Positions 34,376 through 43,799 are shown, counted from the first letter of the stretch. The stretch: DNA of 64,000 nucleotides from Listeria monocytogenes ATCC 19117 (GCF_000307025.1 NC_018584.1:1674001-1738000), one strand, 5' to 3'. Numbers and translations are program-made. Notes: a model not told the origin generated them from the letters alone.

Positions 34376-34404
34376 ATCATATCATAACTAGACTTTCTTT
34401 GCAC
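34376..34404 (-). promoter_or_regulatory. asnB promoter
   Basis: On the minus strand GTGCAA (34399-34404) and TATGAT (34376-34381) are 17 bp apart; an overlapping second TATGAT is at 34381-34386. Confidence 0.55.
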
Positions 34405-34415
34405 TGTTTAGGAAA

Positions 34416-34453
34416 GAAAAAAACCGAACATTCCTTACAAGAAATGTTCGGTT
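34416..34453 (-). terminator. Terminator of metK
   Basis: On the minus strand AACCGAACATTTC pairs with GGAATGTTCGGTT (one wobble) and is followed by TTTTTTTC. Confidence 0.9.
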
Positions 34454-34457
34454 AAGC

Positions 34458-35657
34458 TTATTTTACGATTAATTTTTTTAAGGCTTCTGCTTTATCGGTT
34501 CTTTCCCAAGGTAAATCAAGATCGCTACGGCCAAAATGACCAAATGCAGCTGTTTGACGATAAATTGGGCGACGCAAATCAAGCATATGAATTATCCCAG
34601 CTGGGCGTAAATCAAATAGCTCATTAACGCCATCAATTAATTCTTGTTCTGAATAGTCACTTGTTCCATATGTGTCAATCGAAATGGAAACTGGACGAGC
34701 AACTCCGATAGCATACGCGACTTGTACTTCTACTTTTTTAGCAAGTCCTGCAGCAACGATATTTTTAGCTACATACCTTGCAGCATAAGCGCCCGATCGG
34801 TCAACTTTGGTCGGATCTTTACCGGAGAACGCTCCCCCGCCGTGACGCGCATAACCACCGTATGTATCCACGATAATTTTACGCCCAGTTAAGCCCGCAT
34901 CGCCAAGAGGACCACCAATAACAAAGCGACCAGTTGGATTAATAAAGTATTTCGTATCTTCATCTAAGAAAGAGGCATCAATCACTTCTGGGAAAAGGTA
35001 CGTGTGCAAGTCTTTTGCGATTTGCTCTTGCGTAATGTCCGGATGATGTTGCGTCGAAACAACAATTGTATCAATCCGAACTGGTTGATTAAATTCATCG
35101 TATTCCACCGTTACTTGTGTTTTCGCATCGGGACGCAAGTAGTCTAATTTATTTGTTTTACGTAATTCTGTTAACTTACGTGCTAAGCCATGTGCTAAAA
35201 AGATTGGCAGTGGCATTAATTCTTCTGTTTCATCTGTTGCAAAACCGAACATTAATCCTTGGTCTCCCGCTCCGATTGCTTCAATAGCCGCATCGATTTC
35301 CTTACCACTTCTTGATTCTAGTGCTTCGTCGACTCCTTGCGCAATATCTGGGGATTGTTCATCAATCGCTGTTAAAACGGCACACGTTTCTGCATCGAAA
35401 CCATATTTTGCACGTGTATAGCCGATTTCTTTAATTGTATCACGCACGATTTTAGGAATATCCACATAAACAGAGGTGGTAATCTCACCTGCTACTAATA
35501 CTAAACCCGTTGTCACAGTAGTCTCACAAGCGACACGTGCGTCCGGATCTTTTGAAATAATTGCATCTAAAATTGCATCAGATATTTGATCTGCAATTTT
35601 ATCTGGATGTCCATCAGAAACCGATTCTGATGTAAATAGATGACGGTTCTTAGCCAA
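34458..35657 (-). CDS. metK: S-adenosylmethionine synthetase
   Basis: A 399-residue methionine adenosyltransferase making SAM from methionine and ATP. Motifs: [21 protein letters not shown] at the N-terminus, [19 protein letters not shown], and the P-loop [19 protein letters not shown]. The reading frame extends upstream, but the TTG at 35657 (reading [13 protein letters not shown]) sits seven bases after GGAGG and gives the family's normal length. It is controlled by a SAM-I riboswitch, closing a feedback loop on its own product. Single-gene transcript. Confidence 0.97.
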   Translation of the reverse strand: MAKNRHLFTSESVSDGHPDKIADQISDAILDAIISKDPDARVACETTVTTGLVLVAGEITTSVYVDIPKIVRDTIKEIGYTRAKYGFDAETCAVLTAIDEQSPDIAQGVDEALESRSGKEIDAAIEAIGAGDQGLMFGFATDETEELMPLPIFLAHGLARKLTELRKTNKLDYLRPDAKTQVTVEYDEFNQPVRIDTIVVSTQHHPDITQEQIAKDLHTYLFPEVIDASFLDEDTKYFINPTGRFVIGGPLGDAGLTGRKIIVDTYGGYARHGGGAFSGKDPTKVDRSGAYAARYVAKNIVAAGLAKKVEVQVAYAIGVARPVSISIDTYGTSDYSEQELIDGVNELFDLRPAGIIHMLDLRRPIYRQTAAFGHFGRSDLDLPWERTDKAEALKKLIVK

Positions 35658-35698
35658 TTTATTTTCCTCCTTCAATTCTCTCCAAATACGTCTCATAT

Positions 35699-35877
35699 AA
35701 AAAGCCTCTCTCTATTTTGCACAAAACGCGCACGAATAGAGAAAGGCTATAATTATACCTTTGCTCTCATCGTTCAGAAGATAATACTCCTGCAACAGAT
35801 TAGCACCTTTCACTTATATGTGTAGGTTGCTGGGCTTCAAAGGGTCAGTCCCTCTACCGCTCTGGATAAGAGATAAA
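35699..35877 (-). promoter_or_regulatory. SAM-I riboswitch (S-box) of metK
   Basis: On the minus strand the aptamer starts with CTCTTATCCAGAGC and GGTAGAGGGACTGACCC, then GAAGCCCAGCAACC and a GGTGCTAA block, the standard S-box order (about 35765-35877). The terminator stem AGCCTTTCTCTATT with its partner and T-run lies at 35699-35749. SAM binding should stop transcription before metK. Confidence 0.95.
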
Positions 35878-35892
35878 TTTTAATTCTAAGAT

Positions 35893-35921
35893 AGAATACC
35901 ATAAACTGGTGCCAGATGCAA
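35893..35921 (-). promoter_or_regulatory. metK promoter
   Basis: On the minus strand TTGCAT (35916-35921) and TATTCT (35893-35898) are 17 bp apart, just before the S-box. Confidence 0.75.
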
Positions 35922-36003
35922 TAATAATTCGGTTTTGTGTTATGATAAAACAGTCATCTATCCGCTAAAATTAGCTGAAAATTAGCGTTCATTATTTTTT
36001 CAC

Positions 36004-36032
36004 TTATCATTATTTGTAACCTGTGGTATGAT
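36004..36032 (+). promoter_or_regulatory. Promoter of the small membrane protein gene
   Basis: TTATCA and TATGAT with 17-bp spacing and a TG before the -10 (extended -10), about 45 bp before the gene. Confidence 0.6.
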
Positions 36033-36078
36033 AGATGGATAAAAAAGATGTTTTACTTAACTAAAGGAGATTGTAACT

Positions 36079-36381
36079 ATGAGTTTAATTCCACTATCCT
36101 TGATTATTTTTCTTGGATTTTTAGCAGTTTTATGTTTATTTGATTTTGTTTTTCGTTTATATTGGTTTAAATATTTCCTAGCAACTATGGGACTAATTGC
36201 AAGTGGTGTGGTATTTTTCATTAGTTTTTACGGCGGCGGGATGTCCCAAACAGAAATAGCTATTGCCATATTCATCGGTTCATTCGGTGAATATGTTGTA
36301 TCTCTTATTATTAGCCTCGTTCGTTTTATTTCCAGAAAGTCAAAAAAACCTAAACAAAAGAAAAAAGCTAAAACAGCCTAA
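36079..36381 (+). CDS. Small membrane protein, unknown function
   Basis: A 100-residue protein with three predicted membrane helices (about residues 3-25, 30-50 and 58-84) and a short, very basic C-terminal tail (RKSKKPKQKKKAK) likely to face the cytoplasm. I do not recognise a family. AAAGGAGA precedes the ATG. It stands between metK and the convergent lapB-like gene and shares a terminator with the latter. Position fits lmo1665. Confidence 0.78.
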   Translation: MSLIPLSLIIFLGFLAVLCLFDFVFRLYWFKYFLATMGLIASGVVFFISFYGGGMSQTEIAIAIFIGSFGEYVVSLIISLVRFISRKSKKPKQKKKAKTA

Positions 36382-36412
36382 AAAGCTAGCGACATGTTTG
36401 TCGCTAGCTTTT
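36381..36412. terminator. Bidirectional terminator
   Basis: AAAAGCTAGCGACA and TGTCGCTAGCTTTT form a perfect stem with a four-base loop and T/A runs on both sides, between the convergent membrane-protein and lapB-like genes. Confidence 0.93.
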
Positions 36413-36413
36413 T

Positions 36414-39400
36414 TTATTTGCGTCTAATAAGAACAAGTGAAGTGGCTAAAAGGAACATACCTACGATAACTGGAATAGTTGATGTTGTATCACCTAATGC
36501 TGGGATGCTTTCATTTGTAGCGGTAGTATTTTGCTTGGTAGGATTTACCGTTATATTGGCGTTTCTATCATTTGTCCCATTGCTGCCGTTATTCGTATTA
36601 TTTCCACCATCATCTGGTGTCGGTGGTGTCGGTGGTGTCGGTGGTGTCGGCGGCGTCACTTTCTCTTCTACTGTGAGGCTTACATCGATTGTCTTAGCTT
36701 TATTCCCGTCTGCATCTACTGCATTTAAGTGGATAGTATATGTTCCTTTTGTTTTCAACATATTTGGATCGAAATCTGTCGTGATTTTAGAACCATCGTC
36801 CGTTGTAGCATGAATGTCTTGTAAAAATTCCGTTACCGTTTTATCTGTTCCAACAGGATAACTAATTTTCTTATCTGCCGTAATGATTGGCGCGGTAGTA
36901 TCCTTTACATGAATAGTAATTTCTACAGGTGTGGCTTGGTTCCCTGCGGCATCAACAGCATACAGATGAACTAGATAATCCCCTGATGTGTTAACAATTG
37001 CAGGGTTATAATCGGTGGTTATTTTGGAACCGTCATCTGTATTGGCGCCAATTCTTGCAAGTAGTTGTTGTTCGGTCATTGGTACACCACGCTCGTTTGT
37101 TATTTCTCGGCTGGTTGTTTTTATAACCGGAGCGATAGTATCTTGAACTAGCACATTAATTTTAAGTGGCAATGCTTTGTTTCCACTTTGATCCGTTGCT
37201 TGGAGTAAGACTTCATAATTTCCTGTTTTTGTTAAATCGATTTTCGAAAAATCAGAGCTGATTGCGCTGTTGTCACTTGTTGCGGCATTAATATCGGTGT
37301 AGAAAGCTTGCTCTGTTTTTGTAATGCCTCTTTCGTAAGTGATTGATTGGTCAGCTGTGATGATGGGAGGAATGTTATCTTCTACTTTCATTGTCACTTT
37401 TACGGGCGTTGCTTTATTGCCACTTGCATCCTCTGCATTTAATGTGACTGTGTAGGTACCAACCGTATCAAGATCTTTACTATTAAAATCCGTTGTTATT
37501 GTAGAGCCATCATCTGTAGTTGCTTCAATATCTGCTAAAAAATCCGCTTCGTTTTTATTGATAGTTCTTTCATAGGTGATTGTATTTAATGCATTGATAA
37601 TCGGTCCTTTTGTATCTACCACGGTGATAGTAACAGTTACTGGATCTGCTTCGTTGTTGCTATCATCTTTTGCATTTAATACGACTTTGTAAGTTCCTTC
37701 TTGCGTAAGGACAGTTGGGTCAAAATTGCTCGTGATGGTTGATCCATCATTCGTCGTTGCGTGGATATCTGTTAAAAATTGAGCAGCAGTTTTGGTTGTT
37801 CCTTTTGCGTAGGTTATCGTTGTATCTGCTGTGATAATTGGTTTTTCTGTATCAGCGACAATGACGGTAATAGTGACTGGATCTGCTTTATTGCCACTTT
37901 CGTCTTCTGCGTTTAGCGTCACAGTATAACTTCCCGCTGTATCCAGATTTACCGCTGTATCAAAATCACTTGTAACTGGTGTGCCGTCATCCGTTTTAAT
38001 AGCTAAATCTAGGAAGAATCCTGTTTCTTGTTTCTTTTCGCCGCGTTCATACGTAATGCTTGTGGCACTAGATGATATTACAGGTTTTTGCGTATCTTGC
38101 ACAATAACAGTTACCTTGACTGGCAAAGCATAGTTCCCATTTTCATCAATAGCGCTTAACGTCACTTGATAAGTCCCTACTTGCTTCAAACTATTTGGGT
38201 TGAAGTTAGAAGTTACTGCTGAGCCGTCATTCGTTGTTGCATTTACATCCGTTAAAAAGGCAGCTGCAGTTTTCGTGGTTCCTTTTTCGTAAGTGATAGT
38301 TGTATCTGCTGTAATAACTGGTGGTGTTGTATCACGTACGGTAACTGTTACGGTGATTGGGTCAGATTTATTGCCACCTGCATCTGTCGAGTTAAGTGTG
38401 ACATCGTAATCCCCCGGTGTATTTAAATCTACTACCGTTGCAAAATTAGAGGTGATTGCCGAGCCATCGTTTGTAGCAGCATGCACATCTGTTAAGAAAT
38501 CAGTAGCAGATTTGGTTATGCCTTTTTCGTAAATAATCGCTTCATCTGCTGTAATTACTGGAGCAATGACATCTTTAACTGTGACATTTACTGTTCTTGG
38601 TATTGCTTGGTTTCCGCTAATATCGTTTGCCTTTAATGTGACTGCGTAGACTCCTGGTGTATCAAATTTCACTTGATCCGCAAAATCACTTGTAATCGTT
38701 GCTGGTTCATCTGTTGTTGCATGAATATCAGCCAGAAATTGTGCTTCTGTTCGTGTATTTCCCTGGTTATAACTAATCGCTTCGTCTGCACTTATAATCG
38801 GTGCTACCGTATCTTCTACTGTTACAATGACATAAATGGGATCAGATTGGTTGCCCGCTGCATCGGTAGCTTCCACTAAAACCGTATAATCGCCTGGCGA
38901 ATCCATTCTCACCATCGTATCAAAATTGGTTTTAATCACCGCTCCGGCTTCCGTTTTTACATTTACATCGTTTAAAAATTGCTCTTCTGTTTTCTTGGTG
39001 TTTATTTCATACGTGATCTTGTCGTCAGCTGTCACAACTGGCGCTTGTCTGTCTACTGTGAACGCTTTTTCTGAAGCTTCTGATGTATGACCAATTCTGT
39101 CAGCCGCTGATACTGACAAGGTATAATTGCCATCATTCAATGTAGAGAGATCAATTGGAACTGGCGTTTGAACTCGAATGGTAGCACCACTCTCTTCCAC
39201 ACCTTGTTGGATAATAAGTCCATTCGCGTCTTTAATTGCCCAGTTGATTTTATATACGCCTGCGCCATTAATATCATCTTCCGCAACGACAAGAGCGGTT
39301 GTTGGATTGTACGGTTTCATGTTTACAGAAATAACTTTCGGACTTCCAACATCAACTACAGCGACACTTACTTTCACATCTTTCGCTGTATATCCACTCG

Positions 39401-41570
39401 CCGGGTCAAGTGATGCAGTCACATAATAAACACCTGGCGCATTCCAATCAACTGGGTTTTCAGGGTCTTCTGTTAGTTTAACGTATTTAGGATCGATGGA
39501 CACGTTATCCATGGTTTCTGCATAAATATGAAAATGCCCTTCACTTCGAACATCTGTTAAGGATGTATACTTCCCAGCTGCTAGAGCCACACTCGTCACA
39601 TCGATTACTGCAGTTTCATCAGCTGTCGAAGTCATAAGTGTAATTTCCTTACTAATTACAGCTGTTTTCGTTCCTTCTGTTCGCTTAATTGAAGCATCTA
39701 CAGTTATTTTCTCATCATCTACTGCGGTAACTACATAAGTCACATTGTTAGCACTATCTAAACCATTAAATGCATGAATAGCATTTGCAGGAACTACTTC
39801 ACCAACTTTAAAAGCTCCATGGCTATCTGCGTAGCTTTTCTCTAGTTTTGGGGTCTCAAGTGGGTGAAGCAATTGGATATTTCGTGTACCAGTGGTTTTA
39901 TTTCCACTACCTGGCAAATATTCAATTTGATAAAGTTGCTGTTGTACGCCTACAGTATATAAATCAAACGTATTTTTAGTGATAGATTTTGTTATATCTG
40001 ATGAATCAATTCCAGAGTATGCTTTCACCCCTTCCAGTTCATCAAAATCTGCACGACGTTCCCCTTGATAAAATGCTAAAATTGGATTACCTGTATCAAG
40101 CACTGGAGCTGGTTGCAAATTAAATTCTGCAAAAATCATCGCTCCATTCGGGTTCACATCATAGGTGTTCGGGTACTCTACATTTTGGATATATCCATCA
40201 TTATTTAATCCGTCATAGCTAAAGAAACCATCTACTTTATTGCCGACGCCATTAATAATAGTGGTCAATGAATTATGTTGATTCGTTCTTAAAATCTGGC
40301 TATCCGTTACGTTCAAATCATTTCCAAGCGCTAAATAATATCCGTTATTTTTATTCAATGGCTCACTGCCGAAAATGCTTTCTTCTGCGTGTGTACTACC
40401 ACCTAAAAGCAGACCTTTTCCTTCACTGTAAATCACACTGTTTAGCGTTGTAGAGGAGTTCATCGTCATTTTTTTCGTCTCAACTACTTGTTCTGACGCG
40501 ATATTAACAAGCGCGATATACCATGTGGTGGGGGTTGACATGACCACAAACACATTCCCATCGCCACGATCTTCCATAAATATATAAGGAGAAGAATTTG
40601 CTAAAATTTCAGGAACAGAATCAAATAAAGTAATTTCTTTATAATTATTTTCTGATTCACGAATAGACATTTTAAGTTGGTTCGCACCATTTACATCTGC
40701 GTTATAAGCCATTAGACCTTTATTATCGATTTTAAGAACATCGGTCCTTTGATATTTGGCCCAGAAAGTGTTATCTAATGGGTTAAATTCATTTTTAGTA
40801 ATCGATAATGAAGCTGGTTCTAAAGTATACCGAATAAACTGTTTCCCTTGAGCAGCATACCTAGCTGAAGCTGACATGATTAATGTGTTACCTTCCATTT
40901 GAATATCCATAAAATAGGCATAGGTTAGATCTGATCTTGATGGAACACCGTAACTAACGTATGATTTATGGGCTATTTGAAAGTTACCATTTGCATCAAT
41001 TGATTTTACAATTAATGTACTACCACCACCAGAATCACCGTAATAATTGACTACTTCCCCGCCAACATAAAAGGCAGATTTACTCGAGTTGGTTGTAATC
41101 GATTTATACGAACTAAACCATTTGTCAGCTGCATATTGTGAATTGTAATTACCGTCCTCATAGTTAACAACACGTGCCCACTCCACTTTTTTTGTGGTTC
41201 GATCGACACGCATTATAATCCCTTGATCACGGTTTGGAATTTTATTTAATTGCCCATTTTCATTTAAAATGGGGGTTCCTTGTATGTACTGACCTTGCAC
41301 TGTTCCAATCAAAATAATATCACCATCTGAGGTTAATTCAAAATCCTCATCAATCGATAATTTCCCGTTACTTTGATCACTAATTGACATGTCTACCTCA
41401 AAATTAGGCAAAACTTTCCCTTCTGCAGATTGAAAGCGATTATCCGAAATTTCCGGTGAAATATCATCTGGAGAAATATCTCCCACCGATTTTGCTTCTG
41501 CTTTCATTCCAGTAAGACAAATTAATGCTAGCAAAAAAATCATCATACCTGTAAAAAATTTACTTTTCAT
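36414..41570 (-). CDS. lapB: LapB-like cell-surface adhesin with ten Ig-like repeats
   Basis: A 1718-residue surface protein. A signal peptide (FFTGMMIFLLALICLTG, cleavage after AEA near residue 26) is followed by an N-terminal region of about 500 residues without repeats, linker and Ig-like segments, then ten tandem repeats of 79-81 residues between about 836 and 1637. Each repeat opens with PxITAD-type strands, has ITYERG, FLxDI and DGSxIT, and closes with TVTLNAxDxxGNK and a VTVxVxDT strand. A Pro/Thr linker (PPTPPTPPTPPTP) leads to the anchor IPALGD, a hydrophobic helix and the basic tail RRK. The motif departs from LPxTG at positions 1 and 4. Position and size fit LapB (Lmo1666), an adhesin needed for host-cell entry in L. 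monocytogenes. Monocistronic. Confidence 0.9.
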   Translation of the reverse strand: MKSKFFTGMMIFLLALICLTGMKAEAKSVGDISPDDISPEISDNRFQSAEGKVLPNFEVDMSISDQSNGKLSIDEDFELTSDGDIILIGTVQGQYIQGTPILNENGQLNKIPNRDQGIIMRVDRTTKKVEWARVVNYEDGNYNSQYAADKWFSSYKSITTNSSKSAFYVGGEVVNYYGDSGGGSTLIVKSIDANGNFQIAHKSYVSYGVPSRSDLTYAYFMDIQMEGNTLIMSASARYAAQGKQFIRYTLEPASLSITKNEFNPLDNTFWAKYQRTDVLKIDNKGLMAYNADVNGANQLKMSIRESENNYKEITLFDSVPEILANSSPYIFMEDRGDGNVFVVMSTPTTWYIALVNIASEQVVETKKMTMNSSTTLNSVIYSEGKGLLLGGSTHAEESIFGSEPLNKNNGYYLALGNDLNVTDSQILRTNQHNSLTTIINGVGNKVDGFFSYDGLNNDGYIQNVEYPNTYDVNPNGAMIFAEFNLQPAPVLDTGNPILAFYQGERRADFDELEGVKAYSGIDSSDITKSITKNTFDLYTVGVQQQLYQIEYLPGSGNKTTGTRNIQLLHPLETPKLEKSYADSHGAFKVGEVVPANAIHAFNGLDSANNVTYVVTAVDDEKITVDASIKRTEGTKTAVISKEITLMTSTADETAVIDVTSVALAAGKYTSLTDVRSEGHFHIYAETMDNVSIDPKYVKLTEDPENPVDWNAPGVYYVTASLDPASGYTAKDVKVSVAVVDVGSPKVISVNMKPYNPTTALVVAEDDINGAGVYKINWAIKDANGLIIQQGVEESGATIRVQTPVPIDLSTLNDGNYTLSVSAADRIGHTSEASEKAFTVDRQAPVVTADDKITYEINTKKTEEQFLNDVNVKTEAGAVIKTNFDTMVRMDSPGDYTVLVEATDAAGNQSDPIYVIVTVEDTVAPIISADEAISYNQGNTRTEAQFLADIHATTDEPATITSDFADQVKFDTPGVYAVTLKANDISGNQAIPRTVNVTVKDVIAPVITADEAIIYEKGITKSATDFLTDVHAATNDGSAITSNFATVVDLNTPGDYDVTLNSTDAGGNKSDPITVTVTVRDTTPPVITADTTITYEKGTTKTAAAFLTDVNATTNDGSAVTSNFNPNSLKQVGTYQVTLSAIDENGNYALPVKVTVIVQDTQKPVISSSATSITYERGEKKQETGFFLDLAIKTDDGTPVTSDFDTAVNLDTAGSYTVTLNAEDESGNKADPVTITVIVADTEKPIITADTTITYAKGTTKTAAQFLTDIHATTNDGSTITSNFDPTVLTQEGTYKVVLNAKDDSNNEADPVTVTITVVDTKGPIINALNTITYERTINKNEADFLADIEATTDDGSTITTDFNSKDLDTVGTYTVTLNAEDASGNKATPVKVTMKVEDNIPPIITADQSITYERGITKTEQAFYTDINAATSDNSAISSDFSKIDLTKTGNYEVLLQATDQSGNKALPLKINVLVQDTIAPVIKTTSREITNERGVPMTEQQLLARIGANTDDGSKITTDYNPAIVNTSGDYLVHLYAVDAAGNQATPVEITIHVKDTTAPIITADKKISYPVGTDKTVTEFLQDIHATTDDGSKITTDFDPNMLKTKGTYTIHLNAVDADGNKAKTIDVSLTVEEKVTPPTPPTPPTPPTPDDGGNNTNNGSNGTNDRNANITVNPTKQNTTATNESIPALGDTTSTIPVIVGMFLLATSLVLIRRK
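36660..39065 (-). repeat. Ten tandem Ig-like repeats within the lapB-like gene
   Basis: Ten protein repeats of about 80 residues (roughly 240 bp each). The inner copies (third, fourth, sixth, seventh) are the most alike, while the first two and the ninth diverge, which suggests expansion from the middle. Confidence 0.85.
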
Positions 41571-41664
41571 TCATCCCCATCTCCCTTTTATAAACCCCCA
41601 TTTGTTTTCCCCATTTCAAAAGCTATTGCCATTTTATTCCCCTATTTTCTCCATGGCAAACTAA

Positions 41665-42576
41665 TTATTCAATTAACTGAAAAGCTGTTTTAATAACTTC
41701 AGCTGATGCATTAAAATTAGCCACTTCATCTGTAGTTAGTTTCGGTTCTAAAATATCTATCACGCCATTTGCACCAATGATTGCTGGTTGTCCGATGTAC
41801 GTATTTGTTTTTTCGGAAAATACAGCTAATGGAAAAACTTGTTTAGCATCTGTTAAAATCGCATCGACAATCCCCGCTGCAGCTGTGGCTATTCCAAAAC
41901 TCGTCCAGCCTTTGCCCATTAAAATATTCCAACCACCACCACGAACTGCATCTTTTAATGCTGGTAAATCAAGTTGTGTTGTTGTTTTATAATCCGTGAT
42001 GCTTACCCCGCCAATTTTCACCGTAGACCAAGCAACGAATTGTGATTCACCATGCTCGCCAAGAACGTATCCTTCCACACTCTTTGGATTAATATGTAAT
42101 GCTTCTCCTACTACTCGTCTCATTCTTGCTGTATCAAGTGATGTTCCCGTCCCAAATACTCGTGAATGATCAAACCCAGATAATTTCTGAATAAGCATCG
42201 TAATCACATCACATGGATTCGTAATATTCACAAAAATCCCTTTAAACCCCGATGCGATAATTTTTGGTACAATCTCAGCCACTGACCGACTTGTTTCAAC
42301 GAGCTCTTCCATACGATCCTCGCGCAGTAACGTTTCTGGACCAACAGCCATGACAATGACATCGGCATCACCTAGTGCGCTCCAGTCATTCGAAGTTATT
42401 GTAGTATACGAATTCGTCATCGAAGCCATATCGCGCAGTTCTAACGCTTCACTTTCTGCTTTAGTTTCGATTTTATCTATTAACACAATTTCATCACAAA
42501 TCCCTTGAGTTACGAGGGAAAAAGCCACGTCGCTCCCAACATGACCAGTACCAATTATTCCAACCTTCCGTTTCAA
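41665..42576 (-). CDS. L-lactate/malate dehydrogenase family, probable L-2-hydroxyisocaproate dehydrogenase
   Basis: A 303-residue NAD-dependent dehydrogenase. The Rossmann motif is GTGHVGSDVAFSL, the catalytic His is in LGEHGESQFVAWS, and the Asp-Arg pair is in GTSLDTARMRR. The substrate-specificity loop reads VGPETLLREDRMEELV; the Gln that marks lactate dehydrogenases (and the Arg of malate dehydrogenases) is not found at the expected place, which points to larger 2-oxoacids, as in L-2-hydroxyisocaproate dehydrogenases of lactobacilli. It ends 94 bases before the lapB-like gene on the same strand and follows the DUF2584 gene by 16 bases. Position fits lmo1667. Confidence 0.85.
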   Translation of the reverse strand: MKRKVGIIGTGHVGSDVAFSLVTQGICDEIVLIDKIETKAESEALELRDMASMTNSYTTITSNDWSALGDADVIVMAVGPETLLREDRMEELVETSRSVAEIVPKIIASGFKGIFVNITNPCDVITMLIQKLSGFDHSRVFGTGTSLDTARMRRVVGEALHINPKSVEGYVLGEHGESQFVAWSTVKIGGVSITDYKTTTQLDLPALKDAVRGGGWNILMGKGWTSFGIATAAAGIVDAILTDAKQVFPLAVFSEKTNTYIGQPAIIGANGVIDILEPKLTTDEVANFNASAEVIKTAFQLIE

Positions 42577-42592
42577 AAAATCCCCTCCACAA

Positions 42593-42835
42593 TTAATTAC
42601 TTGAATTTAATGCGATTAATTCATATTTAATGATAGTTTTATTATTTTCCCACACGAGTTTACGAGGGATTGCTTCTCCAAGTGTTTCGCCTTCTTTTGT
42701 TTTACGTACTGCGATTGGCACATCAATTGGATAAATCCGATAACCTAATTTTTCTAGTTCAAAGAAATTATCAGAAATTCGCTTTTCTTTTCCTTTTGTT
42801 ACAATCATTGTGTTTACCTCTAGTGGCATACCCAA
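42593..42835 (-). CDS. DUF2584 family protein
   Basis: An 80-residue protein matching the DUF2584 family of Bacilli (MGMPLEVNTMIVTKGKEKR, then GYRIYPIDVPIAVRKTKEG and a beta-rich C-terminus). The function is unknown. The TTG at 42835 is preferred as start because GGAGG lies eight bases before it and homologues begin MGMPLE; the GTG nine bases upstream overlaps the ribosome site. It lies between the NUDIX hydrolase and dehydrogenase genes on the same strand and may be co-transcribed with them. Confidence 0.78.
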   Translation of the reverse strand: MGMPLEVNTMIVTKGKEKRISDNFFELEKLGYRIYPIDVPIAVRKTKEGETLGEAIPRKLVWENNKTIIKYELIALNSSN

Positions 42836-42885
42836 TTTTCCCACCTCCAGTTTCTTTAATCATAGCAGAGATTGCCCCTATTTGA

Positions 42886-43359
42886 CTAGTTTTTATCATT
42901 TAAGATTCGCTCAGCTTGTTGCACAATTTGGACCATTCCCGCATCTCGCATAAAAAAGCTAAAAGCCGGTTGTAAAATGAATCGACTTAACTCCCCTAGA
43001 ATGATGACAGGGCCTTTTGTTTCAAGGTAATCATCTAGTGATTCAATGGAAATAACATCCGCCGCATAAACTCGTTTAGTAAACGTTCGTTCCTCTGATT
43101 CGACCAAATAATCAGCTACAAAATGAAGTTCATCACTAATTGCGCCCGTCTCTTCCATGAGCTCGCGTTTCGCTGCGTCTAAATTTGTTTCTCCTGGTTC
43201 ACCTTTTCCACCAGGGAATTCAAGCCCACGAATTTTGTGTTCGGTAAAAAGCCAACCGTCCTCTGTTTTAGGTATAATGAGCACATCGTCTGGATTATTT
43301 TCCTGTGCTTCAAAATAGATTGTAACTTTGTTTCCAAGTGTATCATTATAAATAAACAA
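42886..43359 (-). CDS. NUDIX hydrolase, YtkD-like
   Basis: A 157-residue NUDIX protein. The Nudix box GGKGEPGETNLDAAKRELMEETG matches GX5EX7REUXEEXGU at about residues 50-72, within a fold that fits B. subtilis YtkD, an 8-oxo-dGTPase that also acts as an RNA pyrophosphohydrolase in mRNA decay. Sequence alone does not show which activity dominates. The start is a TTG preceded by GGAAGTGAG, less certain than most starts in this window. It is divergent from yidD. Confidence 0.82.
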   Translation of the reverse strand: MFIYNDTLGNKVTIYFEAQENNPDDVLIIPKTEDGWLFTEHKIRGLEFPGGKGEPGETNLDAAKRELMEETGAISDELHFVADYLVESEERTFTKRVYAADVISIESLDDYLETKGPVIILGELSRFILQPAFSFFMRDAGMVQIVQQAERILNDKN

Positions 43360-43432
43360 AAACTCACTTCCTTTTCTTTTTTCAAAAATGTGGTAAGCTG
43401 TATGTAAGCTGAAATTTAGAGGGTGAAAATCA

Positions 43433-43699
43433 ATGAAAAAAATTCTTATCGGAGGAATCCGACTTTATCAAAAATATATTTCGCGTTTCACTCCGGCTAC
43501 TTGTCGTTTTTATCCAACTTGTTCTGCCTATGGAATCGAAGCGATACAGACACATGGCGCTTTAAAAGGTAGTTACCTTGCGATTAGACGTATTTCTAAA
43601 TGCCACCCGTTTCATAAAGGCGGACTAGATTTTGTGCCACCCAAAAAAGAGAAGAATGCTGATTCCGAGCATTCCTGTAAAGCTCACCATCACCATTAA
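43433..43699 (+). CDS. yidD: Membrane protein insertion efficiency factor YidD
   Basis: An 88-residue YidD-family protein, a small inner-membrane-associated factor thought to help YidC insert proteins. The family pattern is complete: [58 protein letters not shown]. The C-terminal tail is extended and ends in four histidines. The RBS is GAGGGTG. Its own terminator follows at 43707. Confidence 0.93.
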   Translation: MKKILIGGIRLYQKYISRFTPATCRFYPTCSAYGIEAIQTHGALKGSYLAIRRISKCHPFHKGGLDFVPPKKEKNADSEHSCKAHHHH

Positions 43700-43706
43700 T
43701 CATATC

Positions 43707-43736
43707 ATGAATCGGTTTTTGCCGGTTCATTTTTTT
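43707..43736 (+). terminator. Terminator of yidD
   Basis: ATGAATCGG pairs with CCGGTTCAT (one wobble) around TTTTTG and is followed by TTTTTTC. Confidence 0.85.
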
Positions 43737-43770
43737 CTTGCTTTTTAAGACAGAATAAGGTATTATCAAA

Positions 43771-43799
43771 TTCGGACTATAAATCGTAATTGCTACGAT
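43771..43799 (+). promoter_or_regulatory. Zur box over the promoter of the zinc-binding lipoprotein gene
   Basis: TCGTAATTGCTACGA (43784-43798) matches the Bacillus Zur consensus TCGTAATnATTACGA at all but two positions. It overlaps a candidate promoter TTCGGA (43771-43776), 17 bp, TACGAT (43794-43799). Repression by zinc-loaded Zur is inferred. Confidence 0.72.

Noticed and set aside
36394-36813. Plus-strand ORF with a GGVGGVGGV tract opposite the end of the lapB-like gene
   Set aside because: It is the antisense of the Pro/Thr linker of the adhesin; no ribosome site or independent codon signal.
36660-39065. Regular repeats of about 240 bp considered as a CRISPR-like or satellite array
   Set aside because: They are imperfect, in frame, and encode clear Ig-like protein domains; no short direct repeats with unique spacers and no cas genes are in the window.
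41571-41664. PrfA box searched upstream of the lapB-like gene
   Set aside because: No TTAACA-type palindrome is found between the dehydrogenase stop and the adhesin start, although LapB has been reported as PrfA-dependent; regulation may be indirect.
43679-43699. His-rich end of YidD suspected to be a cloning tag
   Set aside because: The native stop follows in natural sequence context, and the tail is in line with variable, His-containing C-termini in YidD proteins.
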